Origin: Psychromonas algicola
GTDB lineage: Bacteria; Pseudomonadota; Gammaproteobacteria; Enterobacterales; Psychromonadaceae
DNA length: 64,000 nucleotides
NCBI RefSeq assembly: GCF_004378355.1
Contig: NZ_SNUB01000007.1
Location: 1 to 64,000 of the forward strand
Direction of reading: 5' to 3'
Shown: positions 1 through 7,863 of the stretch, piece by piece
Layout: each line of letters starts with the position of its first letter
How positions within the stretch are numbered: position 1 is the stretch's first letter
Notes under the pieces: model-generated
Databases searched by the model: none
What the model was told of the DNA's origin: nothing
The model's input: only the letters and a program-made list of their open reading frames with translations
Translations under genes and position numbers: made by a program

Positions 1-1
1 G

Positions 2-253
2 GCGCATAGCTTAAAAGGAGTGATGCCATACCAACTTAGTTTTAACCGAGCATCGGCTTATATAATTCAAGAGCTATGCATGTTGCCATTTGTTTCACCA
101 GGAAACATCCCGAAGGTAATTGGTTGTTTATTAGATATGGCAGAAGCATTTGTTTTGCCTGAACGGCGAGAGAGAAGTTACCCAAGAATGGTTAAAGCGA
201 GACCCAAAAGATACGCAGAAAGAAAAGGTAAAAAAATGCCCATCAGTTCTTAA
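2..253 (+). CDS. IS4-family transposase, C-terminal fragment (cut by window start)
   Basis: The reading frame is open from base 2 and runs to a TAA at 251-253, so the gene begins before the window and only about 83 C-terminal residues are seen. The tail, with RRERSYPRMVKARPKRY near the end, matches the basic C-terminus typical of IS4-type DDE transposases. The internal GTG/ATG codons near base 20 are probably not starts. The catalytic DDE region lies outside the window, so I cannot tell whether the element is intact. Downstream sits the 3' side of grcA, so the element or its remnant ends within about 50 bp of that gene. The family call rests on recognition of this tail only. Confidence 0.72.
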   Translation, partial: AHSLKGVMPYQLSFNRASAYIIQELCMLPFVSPGNIPKVIGCLLDMAEAFVLPERRERSYPRMVKARPKRYAERKGKKMPISS

Positions 254-288
254 CTGACAGGCATTAGAAGCATCGGCTTCCCTTTTTT
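236..288 (+). terminator. Hairpins at the transposase end, with T-run
   Basis: Two stem-loops follow one another. The first (236-264) pairs ATGCCCATCAGTT with AACTGACAGGCAT, with two internal mismatches, and contains the transposase stop codon. The second (267-280) pairs GAAGC with GCTTC and is followed by CCTTTTTT, which looks like a Rho-independent terminator for the plus strand. The element's right end is probably in or just after this stretch; I could not define the terminal repeat without the left end. Confidence 0.55.
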
Positions 289-308
289 GAGTTTTTACTT
301 AAATAATA

Positions 309-689
309 TTACATTTTTTCAGTGAAAGTACGTGCCATTACGTCAGCTTTTTGTTCAGCTGTTAATGAGTTAAAACGCACTGCATAACCTGATACACGAA
401 TTGTTAATTGTGGGTATTTTTCTGGATGTTCAATCGCATCTTGTAATGTTTCACGACGTAATACGTTTACGTTTAGGTGTTGTCCACCTTCTTGTGCAAC
501 TGGCGCTTCAACAGCGACTTCTTTGTATTCGATATCGCCTAGTTCCGCTAAAGAGATAATTTGATCTTCAGCGTAAGCGTCATCTTTTACACATAGGCAA
601 CGTGCTTGTGCATTTTCTTGATCTAATAACCAGAAAGAGTTTAGTAGTGCTGCGTTATCAGATTTAGTAATTTGGATACCTAAAGTCAT
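309..689 (-). CDS. grcA: Autonomous glycyl radical cofactor GrcA (YfiD)
   Basis: A 126-residue protein matching GrcA over its full length. In Escherichia coli it replaces the oxygen-damaged glycyl-radical end of pyruvate formate-lyase, restoring anaerobic activity. The glycyl-radical signature RVSGYAVRF is at residues 98-106, so the radical glycine is Gly101. The N-terminus ([10 protein letters not shown]) follows an AAGGAAA ribosome-binding site. It is a single gene with its own promoter. A perfect FNR-type box lies 156 bases upstream, consistent with the known FNR control of yfiD. The only oddity is the transposase remnant immediately downstream. Confidence 0.97.
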   Translation of the reverse strand: MTLGIQITKSDNAALLNSFWLLDQENAQARCLCVKDDAYAEDQIISLAELGDIEYKEVAVEAPVAQEGGQHLNVNVLRRETLQDAIEHPEKYPQLTIRVSGYAVRFNSLTAEQKADVMARTFTEKM

Positions 690-1060
690 GGGATTTCCTT
701 AATGTTAGTTAAAAAACAATTACTGTCATTAAAACGCTTAACTTTAGTTAAAATGGTAAACGTAATTAAATTACAGCTTCTTAAAAAGCATTCCTTAATA
801 TAGCTTTTTAATTAATCTACGTAAGATTATATGACCGCTTTTGGTTGATGTAAATCAATATTCACACATTATTTGTATGGTTTATTTGGTTGTATATTGA
901 GCTATATCAATGCAATATTGCAAGTGCTTGTTTTTGCTGAGATCTAGTAAAGTGATCAAATCATTTTTCTTGGTTAAATTAATGTTAAGTGAAGGTGAAT
1001 ATTTAACAAATGCTTGTGTGTTATATTTTGTTTTTAAATTAATTCCAGTGGTGAACAAAG
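690..1060. other. Divergent intergenic region between grcA and ung
   Basis: This AT-rich stretch holds the upstream regions of grcA (minus) and ung (plus). The only recognisable site is the FNR-like box at 845-858. No RNA gene or conserved small ORF is apparent; two frames of about 65 codons on opposite strands overlap each other and have no ribosome-binding site or family resemblance. Confidence 0.6.
845..858 (-). promoter_or_regulatory. FNR binding site upstream of grcA
   Basis: TTGATGTAAATCAA matches the FNR consensus TTGAT-N4-ATCAA at every defined position. It lies 156-169 bases before the grcA start codon. The E. coli yfiD promoter is activated by FNR at a site centred near -40.5. Here TAGATT or TATAAT candidates for a -10 element are present between 814 and 831, but spacing does not single one out. 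The site could also affect the divergent ung promoter. Confidence 0.8.
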
Positions 1061-1711
1061 ATGTCTTGGTCAAGTTTTATAGAACAACAACAAAAACAAC
1101 CGTACTTTAAAAAATTACAACAATTTCTTGAGCAAGAATCTGCTGCCGGAAAAGTTATTTATCCCGCGTTAGAAAATCGTTTTAATGCCTTTTCATTAAC
1201 GCCTTTAGACGCCGTTAAAATTGTGATTTTAGGGCAGGATCCCTATCATGGAGAAGGGCAAGCGCAAGGACTTAGTTTTTCTGTGCCTAATGCAATGAAG
1301 CTCCCTCCATCTTTACGCAATATCTATAAAGAATTGGCTGATGATTTAAATTGGTCTGAAATACCTGAAAACGGTGATTTAACAAAATGGGCAACGCAGG
1401 GCGTATTACTTATTAATGCGGTGTTAACTGTTGAAAAAGCAAAAGCTGGCAGTCATGCCAAAAAAGGGTGGGAACAATTTAGTGATAATGTGATTAGACA
1501 TATTAATGAAGAAAATACGGGGGTGATTTTTTTATTGTGGGGGAGTTACGCCATTAAAAAATCTTCATTAATTGATACGAACAAACATCATATTCTCACA
1601 GCGGTACATCCTTCTCCATTATCAGCTTATCGTGGATTTTTTGGTTGCAAACATTTCTCTAAAGCTAATCAGGTATTAATTGAGCAAGAGAAAACGCCTA
1701 TTCAATGGTAA
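1061..1711 (+). CDS. ung: Uracil-DNA glycosylase
   Basis: A 216-residue family 1 uracil-DNA glycosylase, which removes uracil from DNA as the first step of base excision repair. The water-activating motif GQDPYHG is at residues 58-64 (Asp60) and the second motif HPSPLSAYRGFFG starts at residue 183 (His183). Length and both motifs agree with E. coli Ung. The start at MSWSSF fits the family. It is divergent from grcA and monocistronic as far as the sequence shows; the next gene starts about 100 bp later with its own ribosome-binding site. Confidence 0.97.
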   Translation: MSWSSFIEQQQKQPYFKKLQQFLEQESAAGKVIYPALENRFNAFSLTPLDAVKIVILGQDPYHGEGQAQGLSFSVPNAMKLPPSLRNIYKELADDLNWSEIPENGDLTKWATQGVLLINAVLTVEKAKAGSHAKKGWEQFSDNVIRHINEENTGVIFLLWGSYAIKKSSLIDTNKHHILTAVHPSPLSAYRGFFGCKHFSKANQVLIEQEKTPIQW

Positions 1712-1809
1712 TAAATTAAATGAAACTTATTTGATTTAGTACAGGGGTTTTAAACGAGTTCTGATTATAATTCATCCATGTTGTTTTTAATTTAGGAAGG
1801 GAGCTCAAA

Positions 1810-2349
1810 ATGATTGAAAGCATCCATCAAGATCATAAAAATATTATGGGGTTATTACAGGTTTTAAGTAATAAAGTTAACCTGTTGAAAGAAGATAAAA
1901 AAATAGATTATAAAGTGATTAAAGCGATCATTATGTATCTTAAAAAATATGCAGATAAATATCATCATCCTATGGAAGATCTTATTTATGCTTATTATTT
2001 AAAGTATCGAGTGGTTTCGGATCAAGTTGCGAATCGTTTAAGTGATGAGCATCAACAGTTAAAAGTGATCACAAGAGAGCTCGATGATATGGTCGATATG
2101 GTGTTATTAGATGCAATTGTGCCAAAAGAGTTATTTATTGAAAAGCTTGAGTTGTTTGTTACAAGACAGCAGCAACATCTAGATTATGAAGAGAAGAAAG
2201 TATTACCTGCCATTAAAAAAAGCTTAACACCAGATGATTGGGAAAGTTTAAGACAACAATGGAAGCATCACGAATATGTGGATCCTTTGTTTGGAGATAA
2301 AATTAGTGAGGAATTTAAATCATTAGCAAAATTGCTTAACCAAGCTTGA
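1810..2349 (+). CDS. Hemerythrin-like HHE-domain protein
   Basis: A 179-residue, mostly helical cytosolic protein with the ligand pattern of a hemerythrin/HHE cation-binding domain: HQDH at residues 6-9, YHHPMED at 51-57, DEH at 79-81 and HLDYEEK at 123-129. These can form a non-haem di-iron site. Such proteins are linked to oxygen, NO or iron-sulfur damage responses; which one applies here cannot be read from sequence. The start follows a good AGGAAGGGAG ribosome-binding site. A strong terminator follows, so it is a single-gene unit. It shares partial resemblance with YtfE/RIC but lacks that protein's N-terminal domain. Confidence 0.85.
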   Translation: MIESIHQDHKNIMGLLQVLSNKVNLLKEDKKIDYKVIKAIIMYLKKYADKYHHPMEDLIYAYYLKYRVVSDQVANRLSDEHQQLKVITRELDDMVDMVLLDAIVPKELFIEKLELFVTRQQQHLDYEEKKVLPAIKKSLTPDDWESLRQQWKHHEYVDPLFGDKISEEFKSLAKLLNQA

Positions 2350-2375
2350 TCCATTGGTTATTCAAAGCCATTTTT

Positions 2376-2412
2376 AAGCCATGTTTATAAGGATAATAAA
2401 CTTGGCTTTTTT
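2376..2412 (+). terminator. Rho-independent terminator after hemerythrin gene
   Basis: AAGCCATGTTTAT (2376-2388) pairs with ATAAACTTGGCTT (2396-2408), with one mismatch, and is followed by TTTT. It lies 27 bp after the stop codon. Confidence 0.85.
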
Positions 2413-2543
2413 ATTTTTAATCTTGCCTTTAATAAAGCTTTTCTTTTTATAGAAAAGTGTCACCATGCGATCTCATTCCTTTTGATAAAAAGCTTACATT
2501 GTAGTCATTATTCCTGCTCTTAAGTTTCCTTTAAAAGGACTTT

Positions 2544-2617
2544 ATGCCAATCATAATAAGTCATTGAGCTATTTTTCTAGCGTAAAATTTAGAGCAGTTA
2601 TTTAATACAATTGGTAT
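2544..2617. repeat. Short inverted-repeat element, copy A (MITE-like)
   Basis: A 74-bp element with ends ATGCCAAT and ATTGGTAT. Its right 50 or so bases match the right end of the element at 49352-49513 at about 43 of 52 positions, including GCGTAAAATTTAGAGCA against GCGCAAAATTTAGAACA. It has no coding capacity and sits in the 316-bp gap 2350-2665 behind a terminator. The rest of that gap is AT-rich with nothing recognised. It is most simply a non-autonomous transposable-element relic with an internal deletion. Confidence 0.6.
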
Positions 2618-2665
2618 TAATTATTTTTTATAAAGCAGCTGTTTTAATAAAATAAGGCGAACCTT

Positions 2666-3340
2666 TTGCAAGCCATTAAAAAAATCAAAGAAACGGGTGG
2701 AACTCATTTTATTGATGAGTCACTTTTTACGCTTATTGCACAAGATATTAATCAACAAGGATACAGCATTAGACCAACAGCGATGCCTGAAGCGCTGATT
2801 AATACTTTATATATGCATCAGCAAGCGATGGAGTCATATAAATTTAAGGAAGCGGGTATCGGCCGAGGTAAGGAATACTTAAAAAATGAATTTGTAAGAA
2901 CTGATGCCATTAGTTGGATAACAGGTGAAACAAACGCTGGTAAAGAATGGTTAAATTGGATTGCTAATTTACAAAGCTTTCTAAATCGACGTTTATTTTT
3001 AGGGTTATTTTCATTTGAAAGTCATTTTGCACATTACAGACCTGGTGATTATTACAAGCGTCATTACGATGCATTTAAAGGTGAATCTAATCGAATATTA
3101 TCTATAGTTGTATATTTTAATCGTCATTGGTTAGCCAGCGATGGCGGCGAATTGGTATTATATAAAAATGATAGAGATAAAGAAGGCACAAGAGTGGTTC
3201 CTTTATTAGGGACAATCGTTGCGTTTTTAAGTGAAGAATTTCCTCATGAAGTGTTGGCTGCCAAGCGAGATCGTTATTCAATAGCGGGATGGTTTAGGGT
3301 GAATACCTCAGTCACTGATAAGGTAGATCCTCCACTGTAG
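2666..3340 (+). CDS. 2OG-Fe(II) oxygenase (SM-20/prolyl 4-hydroxylase type)
   Basis: A 224-residue cytosolic 2-oxoglutarate and iron-dependent dioxygenase. The double-stranded beta-helix core spans about residues 115-213. The iron ligands are seen as HYD (His133, Asp135) and the distal His194 in FPHEV. Arg203 in RYSIAGWFR is the likely 2-oxoglutarate-binding residue. The chosen start is TTG at 2666, preceded by AAGGCGA; no ATG in frame lies nearby. The substrate is unknown; relatives hydroxylate protein prolines. It is flanked by a MITE-like element upstream and a convergent gene downstream. Confidence 0.88.
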   Translation: MQAIKKIKETGGTHFIDESLFTLIAQDINQQGYSIRPTAMPEALINTLYMHQQAMESYKFKEAGIGRGKEYLKNEFVRTDAISWITGETNAGKEWLNWIANLQSFLNRRLFLGLFSFESHFAHYRPGDYYKRHYDAFKGESNRILSIVVYFNRHWLASDGGELVLYKNDRDKEGTRVVPLLGTIVAFLSEEFPHEVLAAKRDRYSIAGWFRVNTSVTDKVDPPL

Positions 3341-3441
3341 TTATCTTTCTTCTGCTAATGGCTTCACAATCCACAAGTTTTAAATGAGCAATGAGTTGTT
3401 GTTACTTTTATTCACAACAATTCATTTTTATTTAAATTGCT

Positions 3442-4092
3442 TTACACGAGTTGTTGTAAAGCTTGAATAATCTCTTCGGGTTCGGAGCGGGTACGATAAT
3501 CGACATCCACAAAACGCCAAACAACTTTAGCGTTCTTGTCTATTATAAAGGTTGCTGGAATAGGCAATATATTAGTGTTGCCATTGTTAATGCTTTCAAG
3601 ATCAAGCCCTCTATCTACTCGCATATGTTCTAAAAGAAACTCAGGTACTTCCCAAGCAACGCCAAATTTTGCTGCGACGTTTGCATTTTGATCCGACAAA
3701 ACAATAAAATCCATATTACTTATTTCATCTTCAGTTAGAGAATCATCGGGCACTTGTGGACTAATTGCGACTAGTTCTGCACCTAATGCTTTAATATCAG
3801 CTAAACGAGCTTGTAACGCTCTTAGTTGTAAATTGCAATAAGGGCACCAACTTCCTCGATAGAAAGTTACAACAACGGGTCCATTTGTTAATAGATCATT
3901 TAAAGCGGTTAATTCTCCTTGTGGGTTTGGTAATTTAAAGTCAGGGGCAAGTTGTCCAATGATTAGCGCCTCTGCACCTTGTTGAAAGTTTTTTGCTTGT
4001 TTAATAACATCGTCTACACCTTGCATAAATTCTGGATTGCCTTTGCGGCCAGCTTCAATTTTAGCATCAGTTTGCTCTTTTAATGTTTTCAT
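3442..4092 (-). CDS. AhpC/TSA-family peroxiredoxin-like protein
   Basis: A 216-residue thioredoxin-fold protein of the peroxiredoxin-like AhpC/TSA group. The fold runs from about residue 45 to the end. The redox motif RGSWCPYCN carries a CxxC, as in the PRXL2-type group rather than classical 2-Cys peroxiredoxins. An upstream in-frame ATG at 4113 would add seven residues, but AGGAG sits just before the ATG at 4092, so that start is chosen. No signal peptide is seen, so it should be cytosolic. A role in peroxide or thiol redox balance is inferred from the family. Confidence 0.85.
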   Translation of the reverse strand: MKTLKEQTDAKIEAGRKGNPEFMQGVDDVIKQAKNFQQGAEALIIGQLAPDFKLPNPQGELTALNDLLTNGPVVVTFYRGSWCPYCNLQLRALQARLADIKALGAELVAISPQVPDDSLTEDEISNMDFIVLSDQNANVAAKFGVAWEVPEFLLEHMRVDRGLDLESINNGNTNILPIPATFIIDKNAKVVWRFVDVDYRTRSEPEEIIQALQQLV

Positions 4093-4273
4093 TGTTTCTC
4101 CTGCCATATTCAAATTGCTTTTAACGATTAGCTGTTTTAGCCAGTGAAATGAATAAGCTATTTATTGTGATTGTTATTGAATTATTCCGACAAATAACAT
4201 CTTTATTAGTTCTATTTTATGTATCAAGGTATCATCACGGTAATATCTAATAAGCAACTAAATAAGGAATGCC

Positions 4274-4525
4274 ATGAAATTTTCGATGCAAAAATTAGCA
4301 AACCAAGAGCAGAAATTAAAATGGTTTGCCTTGGTATTAGGGATCTTCAGTACTATTGCGACGATACAAGATTGGTACCCATATACTATGTTTATCAGTT
4401 TACCATTTTGTCTAATATGGATTTACTGTGCTTGGTTGCACACTGAACGACAGCTTAAATACATTAACATTATCTTTTCTGTTTTATATATTTACGGAAT
4501 AGCGCGTTATTTTCTGCTTCATTAG
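4274..4525 (+). CDS. Small membrane protein of unknown function
   Basis: An 83-residue protein that I do not recognise with confidence. It follows an AAGGA ribosome-binding site. It has two or three hydrophobic stretches (about residues 16-32, 37-55 and 62-80), and a tryptophan/tyrosine-rich core with ISLPFCLIWIYCAWLHT. The proline-containing helix recalls small SWEET-like or PQ-loop proteins, but that is only a resemblance. Its stop overlaps the 3' end of the convergent yqfB gene by four bases, which supports a real, tightly packed gene. Confidence 0.6.
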   Translation: MKFSMQKLANQEQKLKWFALVLGIFSTIATIQDWYPYTMFISLPFCLIWIYCAWLHTERQLKYINIIFSVLYIYGIARYFLLH

Positions 4526-4869
4526 CCATTATTGCTAGTTACAGTGTGAGTGATTAATTGGTATGTAATAACAAATAACTCATCCGTATTTGGATAAATT
4601 TCTTTAATTAATTTTTGTAGTGCTGGTAATGACATGGCTTCTTGTTGGGCATGAAAGTCATTAATTTCATTAAATTGAATGGGGTTAACGGATTCAATTT
4701 TGATGTCACACACTTTTTGGTTCGTTTCTAATGCAATAACTTCAACTTGAGATCCGACTACATAATTATTTTCTGTTTTATCTCGAATTGTAATCGTTTT
4801 CTTACCTGAACTAATCAATGGCGTTAGAAACTCAAAGAAGGATATTTTTGTTGGGGCATTTGTTGTCAT
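4522..4869 (-). CDS. yqfB: N4-acetylcytidine amidohydrolase, ASCH domain (YqfB)
   Basis: A 115-residue ASCH-fold protein colinear with E. coli YqfB, which hydrolyses N4-acetylcytidine to cytidine and acetate. The signature SGKKTITIRD is at residues 21-30; Lys24 and Thr27 align with the E. coli catalytic Lys21 and Thr24. It is cytosolic and likely acts in nucleoside salvage from modified RNA. The gene converges on the small membrane protein gene with a four-base overlap of stops. The upstream region is a long non-coding gap. Confidence 0.9.
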   Translation of the reverse strand: MTTNAPTKISFFEFLTPLISSGKKTITIRDKTENNYVVGSQVEVIALETNQKVCDIKIESVNPIQFNEINDFHAQQEAMSLPALQKLIKEIYPNTDELFVITYQLITHTVTSNNG

Positions 4870-5658
4870 TATGCTCTCTGTTTTTATATTTTAAGGGATA
4901 GAATATACAGCTTATTGTTTTTAAAATATTCCTTTTATTTGCAGCTAATAGAACACTCGCATTATTATGAAAGTCAAGGGTATCTCAGTTTATCTAAATC
5001 AAGGTCTAAGGTTTATATTAATTGGCTTTTAAAAACCGCTGCTTATGAGCTTCTATTAAGATAATTTTATAGTATTAATAGATTTGAGAATAAACTATTT
5101 TAAAAATTAATTCTTTAATAAGAAACCACTTAGTTTTGTTTACTGTAAAATATAAATATACGTGTCAGTTTTATTTTGTTGCAAGTTGTATTTAGAAGAA
5201 AGAAGCACTGTTAAGCACTTTCTTATAATATTTAAAAAACCATTTCCTTGTTGCTTCTCTCAGTTTGTTGATAACGAAATGATTTTATCTTGGTGGGTTA
5301 AAAGTTTAAGCATCGAGTAGTTGTTTTTTTCGGCAATCGTCTTATTATTTCAGATGAACCATGATTTTTGCAGTAAAAGAACTATTGGCATCCAATAAAT
5401 GGGTGACATGCAATCTGATTGGCTTTGGTCTGCATTTAAATAAATGCTGATTTATTTCTAACAAATAATTTATTAATTTAATGTTTGCATGTGAAGAGCA
5501 GATTCACAATAAAGTCTCGGCGATATAAATAGGCTATGGTTAGCGTGTCTTTTGCTGACTTTTGTCCTGTGGCATTCAAATATTAAAAACATTTGGCGAT
5601 TATGTTCGCTAGAGTTATATGTTTACTTATCAACCTAAATATACCAAGGAAACGACTA
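4870..5658. other. 789-bp gap without a recognised gene
   Basis: A long AT-rich stretch between divergent yqfB and the CYTH gene. No frame in it shows a credible protein with a ribosome-binding site, and there is no tRNA-like structure. A short direct repeat (AAGCACT twice, three bases apart) is at about 5203-5219. It may hold a decayed gene or a small RNA, but I see no positive evidence for either. Confidence 0.5.
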
Positions 5659-6126
5659 ATGGCTATTTCTATTGAAAGAAAATTCCTCGTCAATGAGGCT
5701 GCATTTGAATCTGCTAAAAATTTGAAATTGGATACTTTCGAAGAAACGATTTTACAAGGTTACTTATACAATGGCGCGTCTCGTTCAGTTCGAGTGCGTA
5801 TTAGAAATAATAAGGGTAAATTGACTTTTAAAGGTGCACGTTCTTTAGGTGGTATGGCACGTAACGAGTTACGTTTATCTGTTCCGCTATCTTTTGCTAA
5901 ACTAGCAATTAATTTTGTTGGTAAAACAATAACAAAAACAAGAACGTATATTCGTTATGATGATGTGGATTGGGTTGTAGATAAATATAAAGATGGCACT
6001 ATGGTGGGTAAAGCTAAAGTAGATCTTCACTTTAAAGATATTATTTTACCTTGTTGGGCACTGGAAGAAGTGACGGGTGATCCTAAGTACTTTACTTCAA
6101 CACTAATTAAGCAATCTGGTTTATAA
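5659..6126 (+). CDS. CYTH-domain protein with degenerate metal site
   Basis: A 155-residue single-domain CYTH protein (adenylate cyclase class IV / thiamine triphosphatase fold). The chosen ATG follows AAGGAAAC; an upstream in-frame start would add 22 unrelated residues. The usual ExExK signature reads S4-I-E6-R-K8, so the first Glu is lost. VRVRI (Arg45, Arg47), LTFKG (Lys58) and KTR (Lys93, Arg95), which bind the triphosphate, are present. The acidic metal ligands are mostly changed: NELR for the usual EFE, WVVD for WEVD, AKVDL for AEIEL. I infer a phosphate-binding protein with weak or no triphosphatase activity; TGDPKYF near the C-terminus confirms the family. Confidence 0.85.
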   Translation: MAISIERKFLVNEAAFESAKNLKLDTFEETILQGYLYNGASRSVRVRIRNNKGKLTFKGARSLGGMARNELRLSVPLSFAKLAINFVGKTITKTRTYIRYDDVDWVVDKYKDGTMVGKAKVDLHFKDIILPCWALEEVTGDPKYFTSTLIKQSGL

Positions 6127-6145
6127 GCCAAAGTAATGCAATAGG

Positions 6146-6186
6146 GCACTCAAAGCTTAATGAAACTAGCATTTGAGTGCTTTTAT
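6146..6186 (+). terminator. Terminator after CYTH gene
   Basis: GCACTCAAA (6146-6154) pairs perfectly with TTTGAGTGC (6172-6180) and is followed by TTTTAT. It lies 19 bp after the CYTH stop codon. Confidence 0.75.
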
Positions 6187-6240
6187 ACTTATTTATTAAC
6201 AGATCTAGATCTACTCAAGTAATCTAAAATTCGTTATATT

Positions 6241-6657
6241 TTATTTGATTTCTTGTGGATCAGGTAATACCGGCTCTTCCTCTCCATCCATATAAGTTAG
6301 ATAATCTGTCCAGATTTCATAGGTACGTTTCTTCGTTAAATTTTCTTTACAACTTATCTCCATTAGGTCACTAATTGAGCCGTCACGAAATCGAGTATAT
6401 ACAGCCCCACATTGCGCTTCTGAATAAGTTAACCATGCATCCTGTGCTTTATTAATTGCTGTGATCAATTGTAAATCTTCACTGTGATGTTGCTTTGCCT
6501 TTATAAAGTAAGTCTCCATTTTTTCTTCAGCTTTTGTTAATTCTAACTCTGCACAATAACTAATTTGCATGCTATTCATTGCGTATTTGCAGTCAAAATC
6601 ATCACTAATAGAAAATGATGAATACAACATTATTAATATAATAAATAGTTTATTCAT
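6241..6657 (-). CDS. LprI-like (DUF1311) exported protein
   Basis: A 138-residue protein with a signal peptide (about residues 1-18) and an LprI/DUF1311-type domain, seen as CKYAMNSMQISYCAELELTKAEEKM followed later by INKAQDAWLTYSEAQC and a third conserved Cys. Relatives include the LprI lysozyme inhibitor of Mycobacterium, but most family members are uncharacterised, so the function is open. It is probably periplasmic. It lies 66 bp downstream of purO on the same strand and could be co-transcribed. Confidence 0.75.
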   Translation of the reverse strand: MNKLFIILIMLYSSFSISDDFDCKYAMNSMQISYCAELELTKAEEKMETYFIKAKQHHSEDLQLITAINKAQDAWLTYSEAQCGAVYTRFRDGSISDLMEISCKENLTKKRTYEIWTDYLTYMDGEEEPVLPDPQEIK

Positions 6658-6723
6658 TGAGGGAATTCCATTATTTTATTAAGTTATTTACATCATTTTT
6701 TTTCAAAATAAATGAATGGAGCT

Positions 6724-7359
6724 TTATAAGTTTATAACCGCTGTTTTGTATCCGTTTGTATTTGCAAGAGCAGCAACGGCAGAAATAGGGTTATCAAACT
6801 CAGAGAAAACACTTCCATTGATAATGAATTGAGCTGCTGATTTCTCATTTAAAGGTGAGAAATTTTTACTACCATTTTCTGTACTGACGATACATTTCTC
6901 ATAAGTTGAAACAAAGCGGAATTCAGAAGGTTGTAATTGAAATACTTCTACGCTTAAGCCATCATGTCGAATAGAACCCAAAGCGCAACTATCAGATGCT
7001 CTATCCGTAATAGCTACAATTCTTGGTGTGGATAATTGATCGTGCTCATAATCCATAGCTAAAAGTACTGAGCCAATTGCATCTCTCATATCCATACCCG
7101 TTAATAATTTTTCAAAAATAGGGTCTGCATGTGTGCCATTTGCAACCACTGCATAACGTTCATTTGTTCGGCAACAGTTATAGCTAATATAAGGATTTTT
7201 GTAGGCATCTTCGTGGTAACCCTTCTTAGGCATTACTGCAAAGGTATCTATAAGTTTCACTATTTCTCGATTAGGAAAAGAACGAGATGAAACTCGATAC
7301 ATAACGCTTAATTGACCATTTTCAGATTTACCTACACTTACAATTCTGCCTATATACAT
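6724..7359 (-). CDS. purO: IMP cyclohydrolase, archaeal PurO type
   Basis: A 211-residue protein resembling archaeal PurO along its length. Recognisable segments are MYIGRIVSVGK, YRVSSRSFPNRE, KNPYISYNC, ANGTHADPI, LAMDYEHD and IRHDGLSVEVF. PurO closes FAICAR to IMP, the last step of purine synthesis, which most bacteria do with the C-terminal activity of PurH. It starts 90 bp after the mazG stop on the same strand. It may be an accessory or salvage copy acquired by transfer; whether purH is present elsewhere cannot be seen here. Confidence 0.85.
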   Translation of the reverse strand: MYIGRIVSVGKSENGQLSVMYRVSSRSFPNREIVKLIDTFAVMPKKGYHEDAYKNPYISYNCCRTNERYAVVANGTHADPIFEKLLTGMDMRDAIGSVLLAMDYEHDQLSTPRIVAITDRASDSCALGSIRHDGLSVEVFQLQPSEFRFVSTYEKCIVSTENGSKNFSPLNEKSAAQFIINGSVFSEFDNPISAVAALANTNGYKTAVINL

Positions 7360-7449
7360 AATAAAATATACCCTATTGTTTTAATAAAAGGTTGGAACTA
7401 TTTGAGTGAGATAGTTTAGCTCATATATTATTAGTTTTTTGAGATATAA

Positions 7450-7863
7450 CTACGTATTTGAACTGTGCTCTTTTGCTAATGCTATTTTTTGTTTTTCTTT
7501 AATATCAGCCCATGTCTTTCCGGATTCAATCCCTGATATTCTTTCTTCATACTTTTGGCAAGCTCTTGTTAAAACGGCTTGGGTATCAATGCCTTTCTCG
7601 TCCTCTAATGCACTTAGCACATTAAGGTAATCCCATAGAATATCGCCTAATTCATCTTCTAAATAACATTGACGCGATTTAGGAAGTTCTTCTATTACTT
7701 CATCAACTTCTTCTTTAATACCAGCCAAGTAAGTTTTAGCGCCATTTGACCACGAGTTACCTTTATCAAGTTGTGTTTTACGTTTTGCTATTTTAAGTAA
7801 CTGCTCAAACTCTTTCATGAGATCTCTTTCATCGTTAAATGGAATTCTATTTTTAGTCATCAT
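7450..7863 (-). CDS. MazG-like nucleotide pyrophosphohydrolase
   Basis: A 137-residue all-alpha NTP pyrophosphatase of the MazG superfamily. The metal-binding pattern is visible as EExxE at residues 51-55 (KEEVDEVIEEL) and ExxD at 71-74 (EDELGDILWDYLN). It has one domain, unlike the two-domain E. coli MazG. The family hydrolyses NTPs or dNTPs to the monophosphate and pyrophosphate, often for pool cleaning. Its ATG overlaps the TGA of the ABM gene (ATGA), so translation is coupled. A second ATG follows immediately at 7860. Confidence 0.85.
   Translation of the reverse strand: MMTKNRIPFNDERDLMKEFEQLLKIAKRKTQLDKGNSWSNGAKTYLAGIKEEVDEVIEELPKSRQCYLEDELGDILWDYLNVLSALEDEKGIDTQAVLTRACQKYEERISGIESGKTWADIKEKQKIALAKEHSSNT

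Noticed and set aside
882-1110. Two overlapping opposite-strand frames between grcA and ung
   Set aside because: No ribosome-binding site, no resemblance, and they cover promoter DNA.
5593-5658. Upstream start adding 22 residues to the CYTH protein
   Set aside because: The ATG at 5659 has AAGGAAAC before it and gives the conserved CYTH N-terminus.
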